Assembly (NCBI GenBank): GCA_022511145.1
Contig: JAFLSC010000016.1
Span: 1 to 42,575 of the forward strand
Direction: 5' to 3'
Length of the DNA: 42,575 bases
DNA from: Helicobacter sp.
Lineage (GTDB): Bacteria; Campylobacterota; Campylobacteria; Campylobacterales; Helicobacteraceae
Each line of letters opens with the position of its first letter. The stretch's first letter is position 1. Under the pieces are notes generated by a model, which saw nothing but the letters and a program-made list of their open reading frames with translations, did no database searches and was not told where the DNA came from. The position numbers were made by a program, and so were the translations under genes. Below are positions 1-7,741 of this stretch, piece by piece.

Positions 1-601
1 CAAAAGTCGCAATAATAACGGGGTCAATAATCGTTACACCAAATCCAAATTCCCCTACTTTAGGGATAGGTTTGGGCTTATGAGATTTGAAAAGATAAAT
101 CACACTTAAAGAATAGAGTAAAACCATTATATTAGCCACCATAGAGCCTATTGCTACCAAACCTATTGCCATAGGAAATTCCTCTATTTTAAAAGGTGAA
201 TAGCTCCCCAAAACCATAGCAAAAGTAAAAAAGAAAAATCCCGGTGCAGCAATGCTAAAATACCTTACAACTTGAGCACTTACCATTGTTACAATAAAGA
301 CAACAAGAGGCGTTATACTAGGAAGTAGCTGCGTTAGCAATCCCAAAGAAAAAGACGCAACAATCCCAAAGGCACAGCACATTGAGAGTATCATTTTGTG
401 ATAAATAGGAGTTTCTGGCACATAAAGAAAAGTCATTGTCCCAATCATTGCTACCAAGCCTAAATCAGGGCGGTTCATCAGCACACTGATAAACAAAACA
501 ATCCCAACACTCAATCCCGCAAAAAAGGGCATTTGCCAAAGTCTATCGCTTTTATTCCAAGTAAAAATGAGACTAAAACTAGAGATTATTTTGTGCAACA
601 T
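1..601 (-). CDS. FUSC-family inner-membrane protein (N-terminal part, cut by window edge)
   Basis: About 200 residues are visible, starting at the ATG complementary to 599-601 and running off the left edge. The translation is very hydrophobic with about six membrane segments (for example around residues 25-45, 50-65 and 75-115), interrupted by short polar stretches such as DRPDLG-like and YVPETPIYHK segments. This pattern resembles the N-terminal membrane half of FUSC/aromatic-acid-exporter proteins, which probably export aromatic or other organic acids. That family call is from the look of the sequence and is moderate. No upstream partner is visible. The gene is divergent from the surface-modification locus that starts at 819, so the 217-base gap must hold promoters for both directions. 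Confidence 0.55.
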   Translation of the reverse strand, partial: MLHKIISSFSLIFTWNKSDRLWQMPFFAGLSVGIVLFISVLMNRPDLGLVAMIGTMTFLYVPETPIYHKMILSMCCAFGIVASFSLGLLTQLLPSITPLVVFIVTMVSAQVVRYFSIAAPGFFFFTFAMVLGSYSPFKIEEFPMAIGLVAIGSMVANIMVLLYSLSVIYLFKSHKPKPIPKVGEFGFGVTIIDPVIIATF

Positions 602-762
602 TATAAATCCCAACGATTTTTGTTATGATATTTTTCATCTTATGGTGCTTTTTAAAAGAATCTAGGAGCAAATTTTACTCTTTTTTGGGAAAATTTGGAA
701 TAATTCTTTAAAAAGTTCAAACTTATTATTTGTTGTTAATATTTTAAAAGCAGAGCTTTTTA

Positions 763-792
763 TTGACAAGATAGTTAAATTAAAGATAAGAT
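763..792 (+). promoter_or_regulatory. Candidate promoter for the 819 gene
   Basis: TTGACA at 763-768 and TAAGAT at 787-792 are separated by 18 bases, 27 bases before the ATG at 819. The -35 is perfect, the -10 is not. Nothing else is evident in the 602-818 gap. Confidence 0.35.
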
Positions 793-818
793 TGCAAAGC
801 TTAATACAAAGAAGTCCT

Positions 819-1166
819 ATGGAAAATATTGATATTCAAACCCCCACAATTACTTCTAGCAAGAATTTTTTAATCGCACAAGAATTACCAAAATTACTGG
901 AATTTAATTCAAGAAATTTTATTGTTTTGGAGCGATTGTGTAAAAAAATTGATTTAACTAAAAGAGTTTTGAAAGTCTATAATCAGGATTTTTTGACACT
1001 ACAAGAGCAGCAAGAGGAGTTAAGCAGAAAATCTTATTTGGAATTAGGTGAGATTTTATTGCTATGGGCAGAGGAAAAGAAGGATTATAAATTTTTAAAT
1101 TCTTGTTTTAAATTGGCTGATTTGTTAGAGGAGCATTCTTTGACACAAAAAGCTCAAAATTTTTAG
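819..1166 (+). CDS. Small hypothetical protein at the head of the surface-modification locus
   Basis: A 115-residue, mainly helical and charged protein, rich in Leu, Lys and Glu, with no signal peptide, membrane segment or recognisable motif. I chose the ATG at 819 because the open frame upstream of it only offers a TTG with no ribosome-binding site. The ATG itself has only a weak purine stretch before it. It lies 78 bases upstream of the methyltransferase-like gene and in the same direction, but a separate -10 box lies between them. I do not recognise the family. Its helical character would suit a small adaptor or flagellar/glycosylation accessory protein, which is speculation. Confidence 0.5.
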   Translation: MENIDIQTPTITSSKNFLIAQELPKLLEFNSRNFIVLERLCKKIDLTKRVLKVYNQDFLTLQEQQEELSRKSYLELGEILLLWAEEKKDYKFLNSCFKLADLLEEHSLTQKAQNF

Positions 1167-1187
1167 GAAGAATGCTTAGTTTTATGT

Positions 1188-1193
1188 TATAAT
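1188..1193 (+). promoter_or_regulatory. Candidate extended -10 box before the methyltransferase-like gene
   Basis: ATGTTATAAT ending at 1193 is a TATAAT with an upstream T/G-rich extension, the form common in Campylobacterota, which often lack a clear -35. It sits about 50 bases before the start at 1245/1251. Confidence 0.4.
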
Positions 1194-1244
1194 TTTACCT
1201 TTGTTAGAGCACAAAATGCTTCATTAATCAAAGATTAGGAGTTT

Positions 1245-2273
1245 ATGTTTATGGGTTTTTTCAAAGAAGACTATGAAATTATCGAATTTCTTTTAGAAAG
1301 AAATTATTTAAATAAAGGATTTGAAGTTGTGGAATGCGGTTCCCAGGATTTGGTAGAAAATAGGGAAGGGCAGAGAGTGCTTGATTCAAAAAATAGACAA
1401 AGCACCAAATCCATTTATGAAAGCTATGGTAGTAAAAGTTATTGTTGTATGGATTTGGAAGGTTATCATAACGCTTTTAAATTTGACTTGGGTAAAGATT
1501 TGAAACAAGAATATGGATTTTGTAAAACTTTTGATTTAGTTACTTGCAAAGATATAGGGCATTGGATATTTGACCAAAAACAACTCTTTACTAATTTGCA
1601 TAATCTATGCAAAAAGGGTGGCATTATTGTTTGGCGCTCACCGATTGGAGGAGGATTTGCACAAGGCTGTTTTGCTTATCATCATTATAAAATTTTACAA
1701 TTAGCTTTTGCTAATAATTACTTGCTTTTAGGTGGCTATATTACAGAATATCTCCACGGAACAATATCGGGTAAATTTGATAGTCTTGATAGGAAAACAG
1801 CAGAAAAGATTAAAATGCGTAATGGCGGAGACTTTATTGATGCCGTAGAGGAATATATAGGAAGAGAAGGTAGTTGGCGATATTTGCCACTTACACAAGG
1901 ATTACCTTCTGTAAGCCCAACTTTAATGTTTCTCAAGCAAGACGATAAACCTTTTATTCCTCCTTTATTCTATTTTGCCCCTCCAGAAGAAACTATCAAA
2001 AGAAATGCTAAGAGTGTTTTACAAAATTGTTTCCCTAAGGTTAAATCTAACAAGATTGCCATTTTTGGTTCAGAACGTGCGGGTAAAATTGCAAAAATTT
2101 TTGCACAAGAATGTGATTTAGAAATTGTTTGTTTCATTGATGATTTTAAAGAAGGCAAAGTTGAAAACATTCCTGTAATACGGTATGATTCTTTTATCTC
2201 GGATAATATGCAACAGGACTTAGATTTTATTCTTATTGGACCTCATCAGTCTGGGGGGGGGCTTTTGGTTTAA
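1245..2273 (+). CDS. Methyltransferase-like protein with C-terminal Rossmann domain; poly-G at its 3' end
   Basis: 342 residues in the frame given by nine Gs. The N-terminal two thirds resemble a SAM-dependent methyltransferase: an early VVECGSQDL segment, then FDLVTCKDIGHWIF followed by KKGGIIVWRSP, which fit motifs II-IV of the class I fold, although a canonical GxGxG is not obvious. Residues 265-335 (IAIFGSERAGKIAKIF, then VCFIDD) look like a second nucleotide-binding Rossmann unit of the kind found in sugar-modifying enzymes. AGGAG at 1237-1241 serves either ATG 1245 (3 bases) or ATG 1251 (9 bases). A G9 tract at 2253-2261 ends the reading frame four codons later. Ten Gs would extend it to a TAG at 2327-2329, and eight to a TAA overlapping the next gene's ATG. 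Probable role: modification of a surface glycan. Confidence 0.6.
   Translation: MFMGFFKEDYEIIEFLLERNYLNKGFEVVECGSQDLVENREGQRVLDSKNRQSTKSIYESYGSKSYCCMDLEGYHNAFKFDLGKDLKQEYGFCKTFDLVTCKDIGHWIFDQKQLFTNLHNLCKKGGIIVWRSPIGGGFAQGCFAYHHYKILQLAFANNYLLLGGYITEYLHGTISGKFDSLDRKTAEKIKMRNGGDFIDAVEEYIGREGSWRYLPLTQGLPSVSPTLMFLKQDDKPFIPPLFYFAPPEETIKRNAKSVLQNCFPKVKSNKIAIFGSERAGKIAKIFAQECDLEIVCFIDDFKEGKVENIPVIRYDSFISDNMQQDLDFILIGPHQSGGGLLV
2253..2261 (+). repeat. Poly-G tract (G9), candidate phase-variation switch
   Basis: Nine consecutive Gs near the 3' end of the methyltransferase-like gene. Slipped-strand mispairing at G tracts of 7 or more is the standard phase-variation mechanism in Helicobacter and Campylobacter surface genes. 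Each length gives a different C-terminus: nine Gs stop after GLLV, ten add about 20 residues ending at 2329, and eight end at 2337 in a TAATG overlap with the downstream start. Confidence 0.8.
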
Positions 2274-2336
2274 GAGCCAATATTGTAATTCCTTGTTGCC
2301 TACTCAATATGGCTTGGTTTGTCGGGTAGGTACGTA

Positions 2337-3815
2337 ATGCAATTTTATATTTACCCCAAAAATCAAGATGGTGAAGATATAGCTTTTAATCTTTCTCATA
2401 TTCATACGAAGGATACTTATAGTTTCATTGATGACAGTGATGAATCAACTTCTCTTGAGAATCTTGCTCCTCAAATTGTTAAAGATGAAACAAGTTTAGT
2501 TTTGATTGCTTCTAAATATCGTTATTTTGATTTGAGCGAAGCATTAGAAAAAAAGGGAATTACTCATTATGTTGATGGCTTGAAATTTTGTGTTAAAAAG
2601 CTTTCAGAGTATTTTTTAAAGACAATTTATCAAAAAACTCACAAAAACTTTAATGTGGGTTTGCTTGTAACTCAACTACCCCATTCTAAGCATTTTGAAA
2701 CAATTATCTCTGCTTTACAGTCTAAAGAGATACCGATTGTATTCATTACTACCGATAAGGAAAATTTTGAGCAATACAAAAGAGAATTTCCTAATGAATA
2801 TGTAATACTTGCACGTTGTGATTTGTTGGAACAAATTGACTTTATTTGGGTCATTTATACTTCAGAAACTTACAAGAGACTTCATTCCAATGCGATTTCT
2901 ATTTTGTGTCCTCAAGGGTTATTGGATCCTGTTCAAAATTATTTTTATAAATCAAAACAAATGGTCGATATGATAATTGGTAGTCGTATTCGATTTGATT
3001 ATATTTTTTGCCATACTAAAGAAATGCAGGAATTTTATCAGGAAAAATTAGCGGGAATAAGTAGTGAAAATTCAGATTATAAGAAAAAATTTATTCCCAT
3101 TAATCCTGGTTTGGTGCATCCATTAAAATTTATTCCCGCAGGTTATCCTAGTTTGGATGCTGATTTACAAAATTCAAGTGAAATAATAAGTGAAGCAAAA
3201 AATACAATTATCCTTGCTTTCACCATTGCTTATGTTAATCAAACAACAAAAAAAGACGAGAGTGGATTATCTTTTGATTTGCTTTGCGAACTAATTATTC
3301 GATTATTAGAGTCTGATTATAAAGTTATACTAAGACCACATCCTGAAAAAATAAAAGCTGTTTGGATGCAAGAGATCGCCAAAAAATTTGAAAACTATGA
3401 AACTCCATCAGGGAAAAAGATGTTCTTCTATGACACTTCAAAACGTATGTCTAAGGAGCTTATGCAAGAAGCTTTCACCATCATAGGGGGTGCCAGTAGT
3501 GTTATACAAACTTTTCCTCTAACGACATTAAAGCCCTCAATAGTTTTTATTCCTGATAAGAATTTTTTCGAGCGGATTGATGTAGCACCTAGTTGTATTG
3601 CAGGTGAACCTGCACACATCTTAGCACATAGTATCGAGGAAGTTTTAGTTTCGTGCCAAAATATTAAAAACAATTTGGTAGATTATCATAAAAAAATATT
3701 GCGTTATCGTAAAGAAAGTGTGTATAATTTGGGATACTCCGGCGATTTTATCGCTAGTTTTATTGAAAAAATCATTAAAAAAATACAAAATACCAAAGAA
3801 GTATTAAAAATATAG
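2337..3815 (+). CDS. CDP-glycerol glycerophosphotransferase-like / capsule-type transferase
   Basis: 492 residues from the ATG at 2337. The open frame extends six codons upstream only to a TTG. There is no convincing ribosome-binding site, so translation is probably coupled to the preceding gene, whose alternative frames end at 2329 or 2337. Residues about 105-200 form a Rossmann-like unit (VGLLVTQLPHSKHFETIISAL). In the C-terminal half, VILRPHPEK followed by FYDTS and then IIGGASSVIQTFPLTTLKPSIVF matches the nucleotide-binding half of the TagB/TagF (CDP-glycerol:poly(glycerophosphate) glycerophosphotransferase) fold: an RPHP histidine, then a Gly/Ser loop. It lies between two phase-variable genes, so it likely acts on the same surface polymer. 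The exact donor is unknown. Confidence 0.6.
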   Translation: MQFYIYPKNQDGEDIAFNLSHIHTKDTYSFIDDSDESTSLENLAPQIVKDETSLVLIASKYRYFDLSEALEKKGITHYVDGLKFCVKKLSEYFLKTIYQKTHKNFNVGLLVTQLPHSKHFETIISALQSKEIPIVFITTDKENFEQYKREFPNEYVILARCDLLEQIDFIWVIYTSETYKRLHSNAISILCPQGLLDPVQNYFYKSKQMVDMIIGSRIRFDYIFCHTKEMQEFYQEKLAGISSENSDYKKKFIPINPGLVHPLKFIPAGYPSLDADLQNSSEIISEAKNTIILAFTIAYVNQTTKKDESGLSFDLLCELIIRLLESDYKVILRPHPEKIKAVWMQEIAKKFENYETPSGKKMFFYDTSKRMSKELMQEAFTIIGGASSVIQTFPLTTLKPSIVFIPDKNFFERIDVAPSCIAGEPAHILAHSIEEVLVSCQNIKNNLVDYHKKILRYRKESVYNLGYSGDFIASFIEKIIKKIQNTKEVLKI

Positions 3816-3845
3816 CTAAAAACTTAAAAGAAAGTAGATGTGCAA

Positions 3846-4028
3846 ATGATAATCTGTAAAATCCAAAATACCCCTACTCCAAAAGATAAAGAAATTCTTG
3901 AGGAAATTTTAGATTGTGAAGTTATTATTAATTTTATAGAAAATTTCTATCATAAAGATTTTTATTCTCTACTTAAAGATAGTTTTGATTCTATTGGGGG
4001 GGGGGAAAGCTTATTGCTTTTAATATAA
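3846..4028 (+). CDS. N-terminal piece of the phase-variable radical SAM gene (currently out of frame)
   Basis: About 60 residues from ATG 3846 (a GTG at 3840 is in the same frame). It is acidic and begins MIICKIQNTPTPKDKE. It runs into a G10 tract at 3996-4005 and then stops at 4026-4028. Reading across the tract with eleven (or eight) Gs removes that stop and continues without interruption through 4006-4222 into the radical SAM ORF, giving one protein of about 465 residues. Nine Gs also give a rapid stop. I therefore read 3846-5242 as a single phase-variable gene in the off state in this sequence. An internal start at 4223 could still make the catalytic part. Confidence 0.65.
   Translation: MIICKIQNTPTPKDKEILEEILDCEVIINFIENFYHKDFYSLLKDSFDSIGGGESLLLLI
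3996..4005 (+). repeat. Poly-G tract (G10), candidate on/off switch
   Basis: Ten Gs inside the 5' part of the radical SAM gene. Eleven or eight Gs restore a continuous frame to 5242; nine or ten do not. The position early in the coding sequence makes it a classic translational on/off switch, unlike the G9 tract at 2253, which alters only a C-terminus. Confidence 0.85.
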
Positions 4029-4222
4029 GTTTAGAAGATGTTGAGAAAAATTTACTGGAAGCTTGTATTAAAAGTCAAAAAAATAGTTATATTTTATTCT
4101 TTAATCCCTACGAAAATCTCTCCAACGCTCTTTTTTTTAAGCTTCAAAAAGCTAATCTAGAGAAATTTGTTATTGAGTATGCTTATAAAAATCATTATAT
4201 TGATAAAGCTAATCGTAATTTA

Positions 4223-5242
4223 ATGCATTCTTTTAATGAGCAAAAAATCAAATCAGATTTTTTTGAGGATAGAAGACTTTATAATTTATCACAAGATTGG
4301 GAAGTGATTGGGTTAAACACTCAAAATAAAAAAGAGAGTTTAGAGCTGAAATATCCCAAATGTATTTATATTGGATTGCTCAATCAATGCAATATCAGTT
4401 GTCCGCATTGTGCTTGGTTTTCGCAAGTTCATAAGGAAACACAAACCAATGATTATTTTAATGATTTAAAAAGACTTCCTAAAAATAAAGTCAGTGAGAT
4501 TTTAGACTACGCCAAAGAGGCAAATTGTAAGATTATTTTTTCTGGTCCTGGTGAGCCTCTTTTAGAATCCAATCTCATAGATTTTGTTCAAGAAGCAAAG
4601 CATAAGGGGATTAAAAATATAGAGATTGCAACTAATGGAGTGTTATTGAATGAAAAGATTTTCAATGACTTGCTTGTAAGTGGTGTTACTTGTCTTACTA
4701 CTAAGATTTGTTTTACCAAATTTGCTGAAGAAATTTATTCTCAATTTGGTAATAATTTCATAGAAGATTTTAAAAAGACACTTAAAAAATATTGCATATT
4801 TTTATCCAAAAATTCTTCAGGAGTTAAAATAGAATTAATCATTAGCTATGATAGAGAATATTTCAAAGAAGCTTTTTATTTTTTTACTGATATTCAAGAG
4901 TGGGCTAATGAGTCGTGCAAGATTGAACTTGCTTATTATCCCTCAAATATAAAATGGTGGGAAAGCAGTAAATTAAATAATCTAAGGCATACTTGCTCTG
5001 CCCCTTTTAGCAATCTCTACATTTTCCCTGATGGCTCTGTTGGTGTTTGTATGCGGTGTCAATTATTGTTGGGGAGAGAAGAGGTTGAAAATTTACGAAT
5101 CGGTAATATTTATAGTCAAAACTTAAACGAGATTTGGCAAGGTGAGATTCACAAAAAATGGACTTCTTGGCATATTGATTCCTATTTTGATGAACTTAAA
5201 CCTTGCCTTAATTGTGCTTGTTGGTGGAATGAATTGGAGTAA
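4223..5242 (+). CDS. Radical SAM/SPASM-type protein (catalytic part)
   Basis: 339 residues from the first ATG of this frame; the frame itself is open back to the poly-G tract. CNISCPHC at residues 56-63 is the CxxxCxxC that binds the radical SAM 4Fe-4S cluster, followed by FSGPGEPLL (the GGE-like SAM-contacting motif) and EIATNGVLLN. The C-terminal segment carries further cysteines (CSAPFSNLYIFPDGSVGVCMRC, later CLNCACW) and the RIGNIYSQNLNEIWQ stretch typical of SPASM/Twitch domains that bind auxiliary clusters. Relatives modify peptides or carry out sugar and cofactor chemistry; the substrate here is unknown. Neighbouring genes suggest a surface-glycan role. Full-length translation depends on the G10 tract. 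Confidence 0.75.
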   Translation: MHSFNEQKIKSDFFEDRRLYNLSQDWEVIGLNTQNKKESLELKYPKCIYIGLLNQCNISCPHCAWFSQVHKETQTNDYFNDLKRLPKNKVSEILDYAKEANCKIIFSGPGEPLLESNLIDFVQEAKHKGIKNIEIATNGVLLNEKIFNDLLVSGVTCLTTKICFTKFAEEIYSQFGNNFIEDFKKTLKKYCIFLSKNSSGVKIELIISYDREYFKEAFYFFTDIQEWANESCKIELAYYPSNIKWWESSKLNNLRHTCSAPFSNLYIFPDGSVGVCMRCQLLLGREEVENLRIGNIYSQNLNEIWQGEIHKKWTSWHIDSYFDELKPCLNCACWWNELE

Positions 5243-5542
5243 AAGAAAAAATATAAAAAGTAATTTAAAACAAAATACAAACGAGACAGAGTTATAGAGA
5301 AATTTTTTTATTCATTACTTTGCATAAGATTTAAATAAAGTGATTTATCATTGTAAAAGAAAATCTAAAACTACCAAAAATTATAAAATTCCTTTTTAAA
5401 AAACAAAGAGGTTCTAAAAATTCCAAAATCCTACAAAAACTCGCAGTCAAATGAAAGTCAAAAAAGAGATTATACAGCAAAAGACTAGCACAACCAAAAT
5501 CCCTAAAAGGGACTTTGATATAAGATTCCAAGAAAGTTTAGA
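5243..5542. other. 300-base gap between convergent genes, no clear gene
   Basis: The gap lies between the radical SAM gene and the PPK2 gene, which converge. The plus-strand frame starting near 5367 reads as a Lys/Arg-rich sequence broken by stops (KLPKIIKFLFKKQRG, then RLYSKRLAQPKSLKGTLI), possibly a decayed short gene. The minus-strand 66-codon frame has no ribosome-binding site. No strong terminator hairpin is visible. Confidence 0.35.
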
Positions 5543-6418
5543 TTATTTTTTCTTATCTTTTTTCTTATCTTTCTTTTTGTCTTTGGAATCTTCTTTTTCG
5601 TGTGAGAAACTTCGCACACTTGAATAATAAGAAGCAATGCCCGGGTCAGCTAATAAGCAAACATTAGAAGCATCTTTATCTTCATAGTCAATTTTTGAAA
5701 GCAATAATCTTGCTAGATTGATTCTTGCCCGTTTTTTGTCGTTTGAATCTATGATAATCCAAGGTGCAAAGGGGGTGTGAGTTCGTGAAAACATTTTTTC
5801 AAAAGTTTCAGTGTATTCTTCCCAAAGATTTAAAGAAAGCTCATCAATAGGGCTTAGTTTCCAACGTTTCAAAGGCTCATCTTTGCGGCTCTCAATTCTC
5901 TTTTTTTGCTCCTCTCTGCCTACATTGAGGAAAAATTTAAACAAAATATAACCGCTCTCAATAAGCATTTGCTCTAAGTGAGAAACTTGAATGATAAATT
6001 CTTTGTATTGCTCGATTGTGCAGAAATTCATCACCCGCTCTACCCCTGCACGATTATACCAACTCCTATCAAAAAACACAATTTCGCCGCCATTGGGAAG
6101 CTCATCAATATAGCGTTGAAAATACCATTGTGTTTTTTCAACATCGCTAGGTGCTGAAAGTGCAACGACTCTCGCACCTCGAGGATTCAAATGCTCCCTT
6201 AGGGCTTTGATTGTCCCTCCTTTACCGGCAGCATCTCTCCCTTCTAAAATCACAATGATTTTTTGATTGTGTTTTTTAACCCAATTTTGGAGCTTAATAA
6301 GCTCAATTTGCAACTTTTCTATCTCTTTTTCATAGAATTTTGTCTTAAATTTTCCCTTCTCATTATAAGCTTCTTCGGGCTTTTCATCTTCAGGACGAAC
6401 CACTAATGTCTTACTCAT
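5543..6418 (-). CDS. ppk2: Polyphosphate kinase 2 family protein
   Basis: 291 residues. PPK2 enzymes transfer phosphate between polyphosphate and nucleoside di- or monophosphates in the cytoplasm. Walker A is GRDAAGKGG at residues 60-68 and the Walker B/lid region is FFDRSWYNRAGVE around 115-127, both diagnostic, followed by the KRWKLSPIDE segment typical of the family. I start at the ATG complementary to 6416-6418 because GGAGGT lies seven bases upstream. An upstream ATG five codons earlier overlaps that Shine-Dalgarno sequence. The C-terminus is an unusual tail of alternating Asp and triple Lys, encoded by a 12-base tandem repeat. The gene stands alone, convergent with the radical SAM gene and divergent from the cinA-like gene. 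Confidence 0.9.
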   Translation of the reverse strand: MSKTLVVRPEDEKPEEAYNEKGKFKTKFYEKEIEKLQIELIKLQNWVKKHNQKIIVILEGRDAAGKGGTIKALREHLNPRGARVVALSAPSDVEKTQWYFQRYIDELPNGGEIVFFDRSWYNRAGVERVMNFCTIEQYKEFIIQVSHLEQMLIESGYILFKFFLNVGREEQKKRIESRKDEPLKRWKLSPIDELSLNLWEEYTETFEKMFSRTHTPFAPWIIIDSNDKKRARINLARLLLSKIDYEDKDASNVCLLADPGIASYYSSVRSFSHEKEDSKDKKKDKKKDKKK

Positions 6419-6506
6419 ACTAACCTCCATCAAAGTAATTTAGAATTTTAAGCAACCTCATAGTAAAATATTCTAAGCCACTAAAAATTGCAATAAGGAA
6501 TTATAA

Positions 6507-7652
6507 ATGAAAAATACTTTAATTTTACTTGGAGATTCTTATTGTGTTTTTAATCCCTTGCAAAATTATGCTTTTAGGTGTGCCAAAAAAATCTTAGGTG
6601 CAATCCCAAAAGTATATTTTCTTGACATTAAAGATTCACAATGGGAAAAAAATCTCATCAAATCTCTAAAACAAACGAGTAATTGCTTAATCTTTGGTGA
6701 AAATTACGAGGAGATTTTAAATCTTATTTATCAATCTCAACTCACACAATGGACTTGCCATAAGCAAAAGAAAGGCTATATTTTAACTTCTAGGCGAAAA
6801 AAGATTTTTTTATTCTCTAGCGTGTGTGATTTAGAAATCACACCTCAAATTCCATCAAAATCCCAAATCTTGTCTGAACCTGAAATCTTGCCTGAAAATT
6901 CACTCAAAATTCCACCTAAAACCTTGCCTAATCCTAAAATCTCGCTTTATTCCCCCAAACAACCCCCCTTTCTTATTTTATATTTTTTAGGGATTGATAG
7001 CCAAAGTGGCATTATTTTATTAAGTGCGTTAGCTCAAAAATGTGGTGTTTTTTTAAGTGCTTTGGAGTATCAAGAGGGATTAGAGATTTGTTTTGCATTT
7101 GGCGAGGATTTGGATTTGTTTAAACAAGAAGCTCAAGGCTTGCTTACGCATAAAGTCGTTATTACTTCTAATCTTGCTCAAACTATTATTGAACTTCTCA
7201 AAGCCAATCATCAAAAAATTACAACTGCAGAGAGCTGCACAGGAGGACTTATGGCGTATTTTTTGACGCAAGAATCCGGGGCAAGTGAAGTTTTTGATGG
7301 TGGCGTGATTAGCTATGCTAATATCATTAAAGAGACTTGGCTTAAGGTTTCTGCTGAAAATCTAAAACTTTATGGGGCGGTGAGTGAAGCGGTTGTGGGG
7401 GAAATGTTGCAAGGAGCATTAGAACTCTCTGGTGCGGATTTTGCGATTGCTACAAGTGGGATTGCAGGACCCACAGGCGGGACACCAACAAAGCCGGTGG
7501 GGACGATTTTTATCGGAGCTAAGGCAAGGAGTGGCACTCAAATCATTGAAAGAATTGTGTTTAGAGGAGATAGAAAATATATTCAAGAACAGGCTTGTTT
7601 ATCGGCTTATTTGCTTTTTTTAAAGATATTTTTAAGTGAGAAATCTTTGTAG
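6507..7652 (+). CDS. cinA: CinA-type protein: nicotinamide-nucleotide amidohydrolase domain with divergent N-terminus
   Basis: 381 residues. The C-terminal 155 form a clear CinA amidohydrolase domain (TAESCTGGLMAYFLT, GGVISYANIIKETWL, ATSGIAGPTGG, KPVGTIFIG), which deamidates nicotinamide mononucleotide for NAD recycling. The Ser and Thr residues of the active-site loops are present. The N-terminal 225 residues sit where CinA normally has a MoCF-like (MogA/MoaB) domain, but I cannot find that domain's Gly-rich motif. Instead there is a Rossmann-like start (LILLGDSYCVFNP), a Pro-rich degenerate repeat around residues 117-150, and another alpha/beta stretch. The upstream AAGGAATTATAA spacing fits the ATG at 6507. 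The next gene has its own promoter, so this is probably monocistronic. Confidence 0.85.
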   Translation: MKNTLILLGDSYCVFNPLQNYAFRCAKKILGAIPKVYFLDIKDSQWEKNLIKSLKQTSNCLIFGENYEEILNLIYQSQLTQWTCHKQKKGYILTSRRKKIFLFSSVCDLEITPQIPSKSQILSEPEILPENSLKIPPKTLPNPKISLYSPKQPPFLILYFLGIDSQSGIILLSALAQKCGVFLSALEYQEGLEICFAFGEDLDLFKQEAQGLLTHKVVITSNLAQTIIELLKANHQKITTAESCTGGLMAYFLTQESGASEVFDGGVISYANIIKETWLKVSAENLKLYGAVSEAVVGEMLQGALELSGADFAIATSGIAGPTGGTPTKPVGTIFIGAKARSGTQIIERIVFRGDRKYIQEQACLSAYLLFLKIFLSEKSL

Positions 7653-7693
7653 AATTTTAAAATCTAGGCAATCTAAGATTGATTTATTTGTGT

Positions 7694-7699
7694 TATAAT
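7694..7699 (+). promoter_or_regulatory. Extended -10 box for the relaxase-like gene
   Basis: TGTTATAAT ending at 7699 is an extended -10 about 43 bases before the GTG at 7742. A short hairpin (TGGCTT, TTT loop, AAGCCA) at 7708-7722 lies in the presumed 5' untranslated region, followed by AAGGGGTGAG as ribosome-binding site. Confidence 0.5.
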
Positions 7700-7741
7700 T
7701 GATTCTTTGGCTTTTTAAGCCATTTAATTAAGGGGTGAGTT

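Noticed and set aside
4131..4138. T8 run within the radical SAM reading frame as a second slippage tract
   Set aside because: Runs of eight T are common in this AT-rich DNA and the frame across it is continuous, so only the G10 tract is needed to explain the frame break.
5331..5531. 66-codon minus-strand open frame after the radical SAM gene
   Set aside because: No ribosome-binding site and low-complexity aromatic sequence. The opposite frame is broken by stops. Treated as non-coding or decayed.
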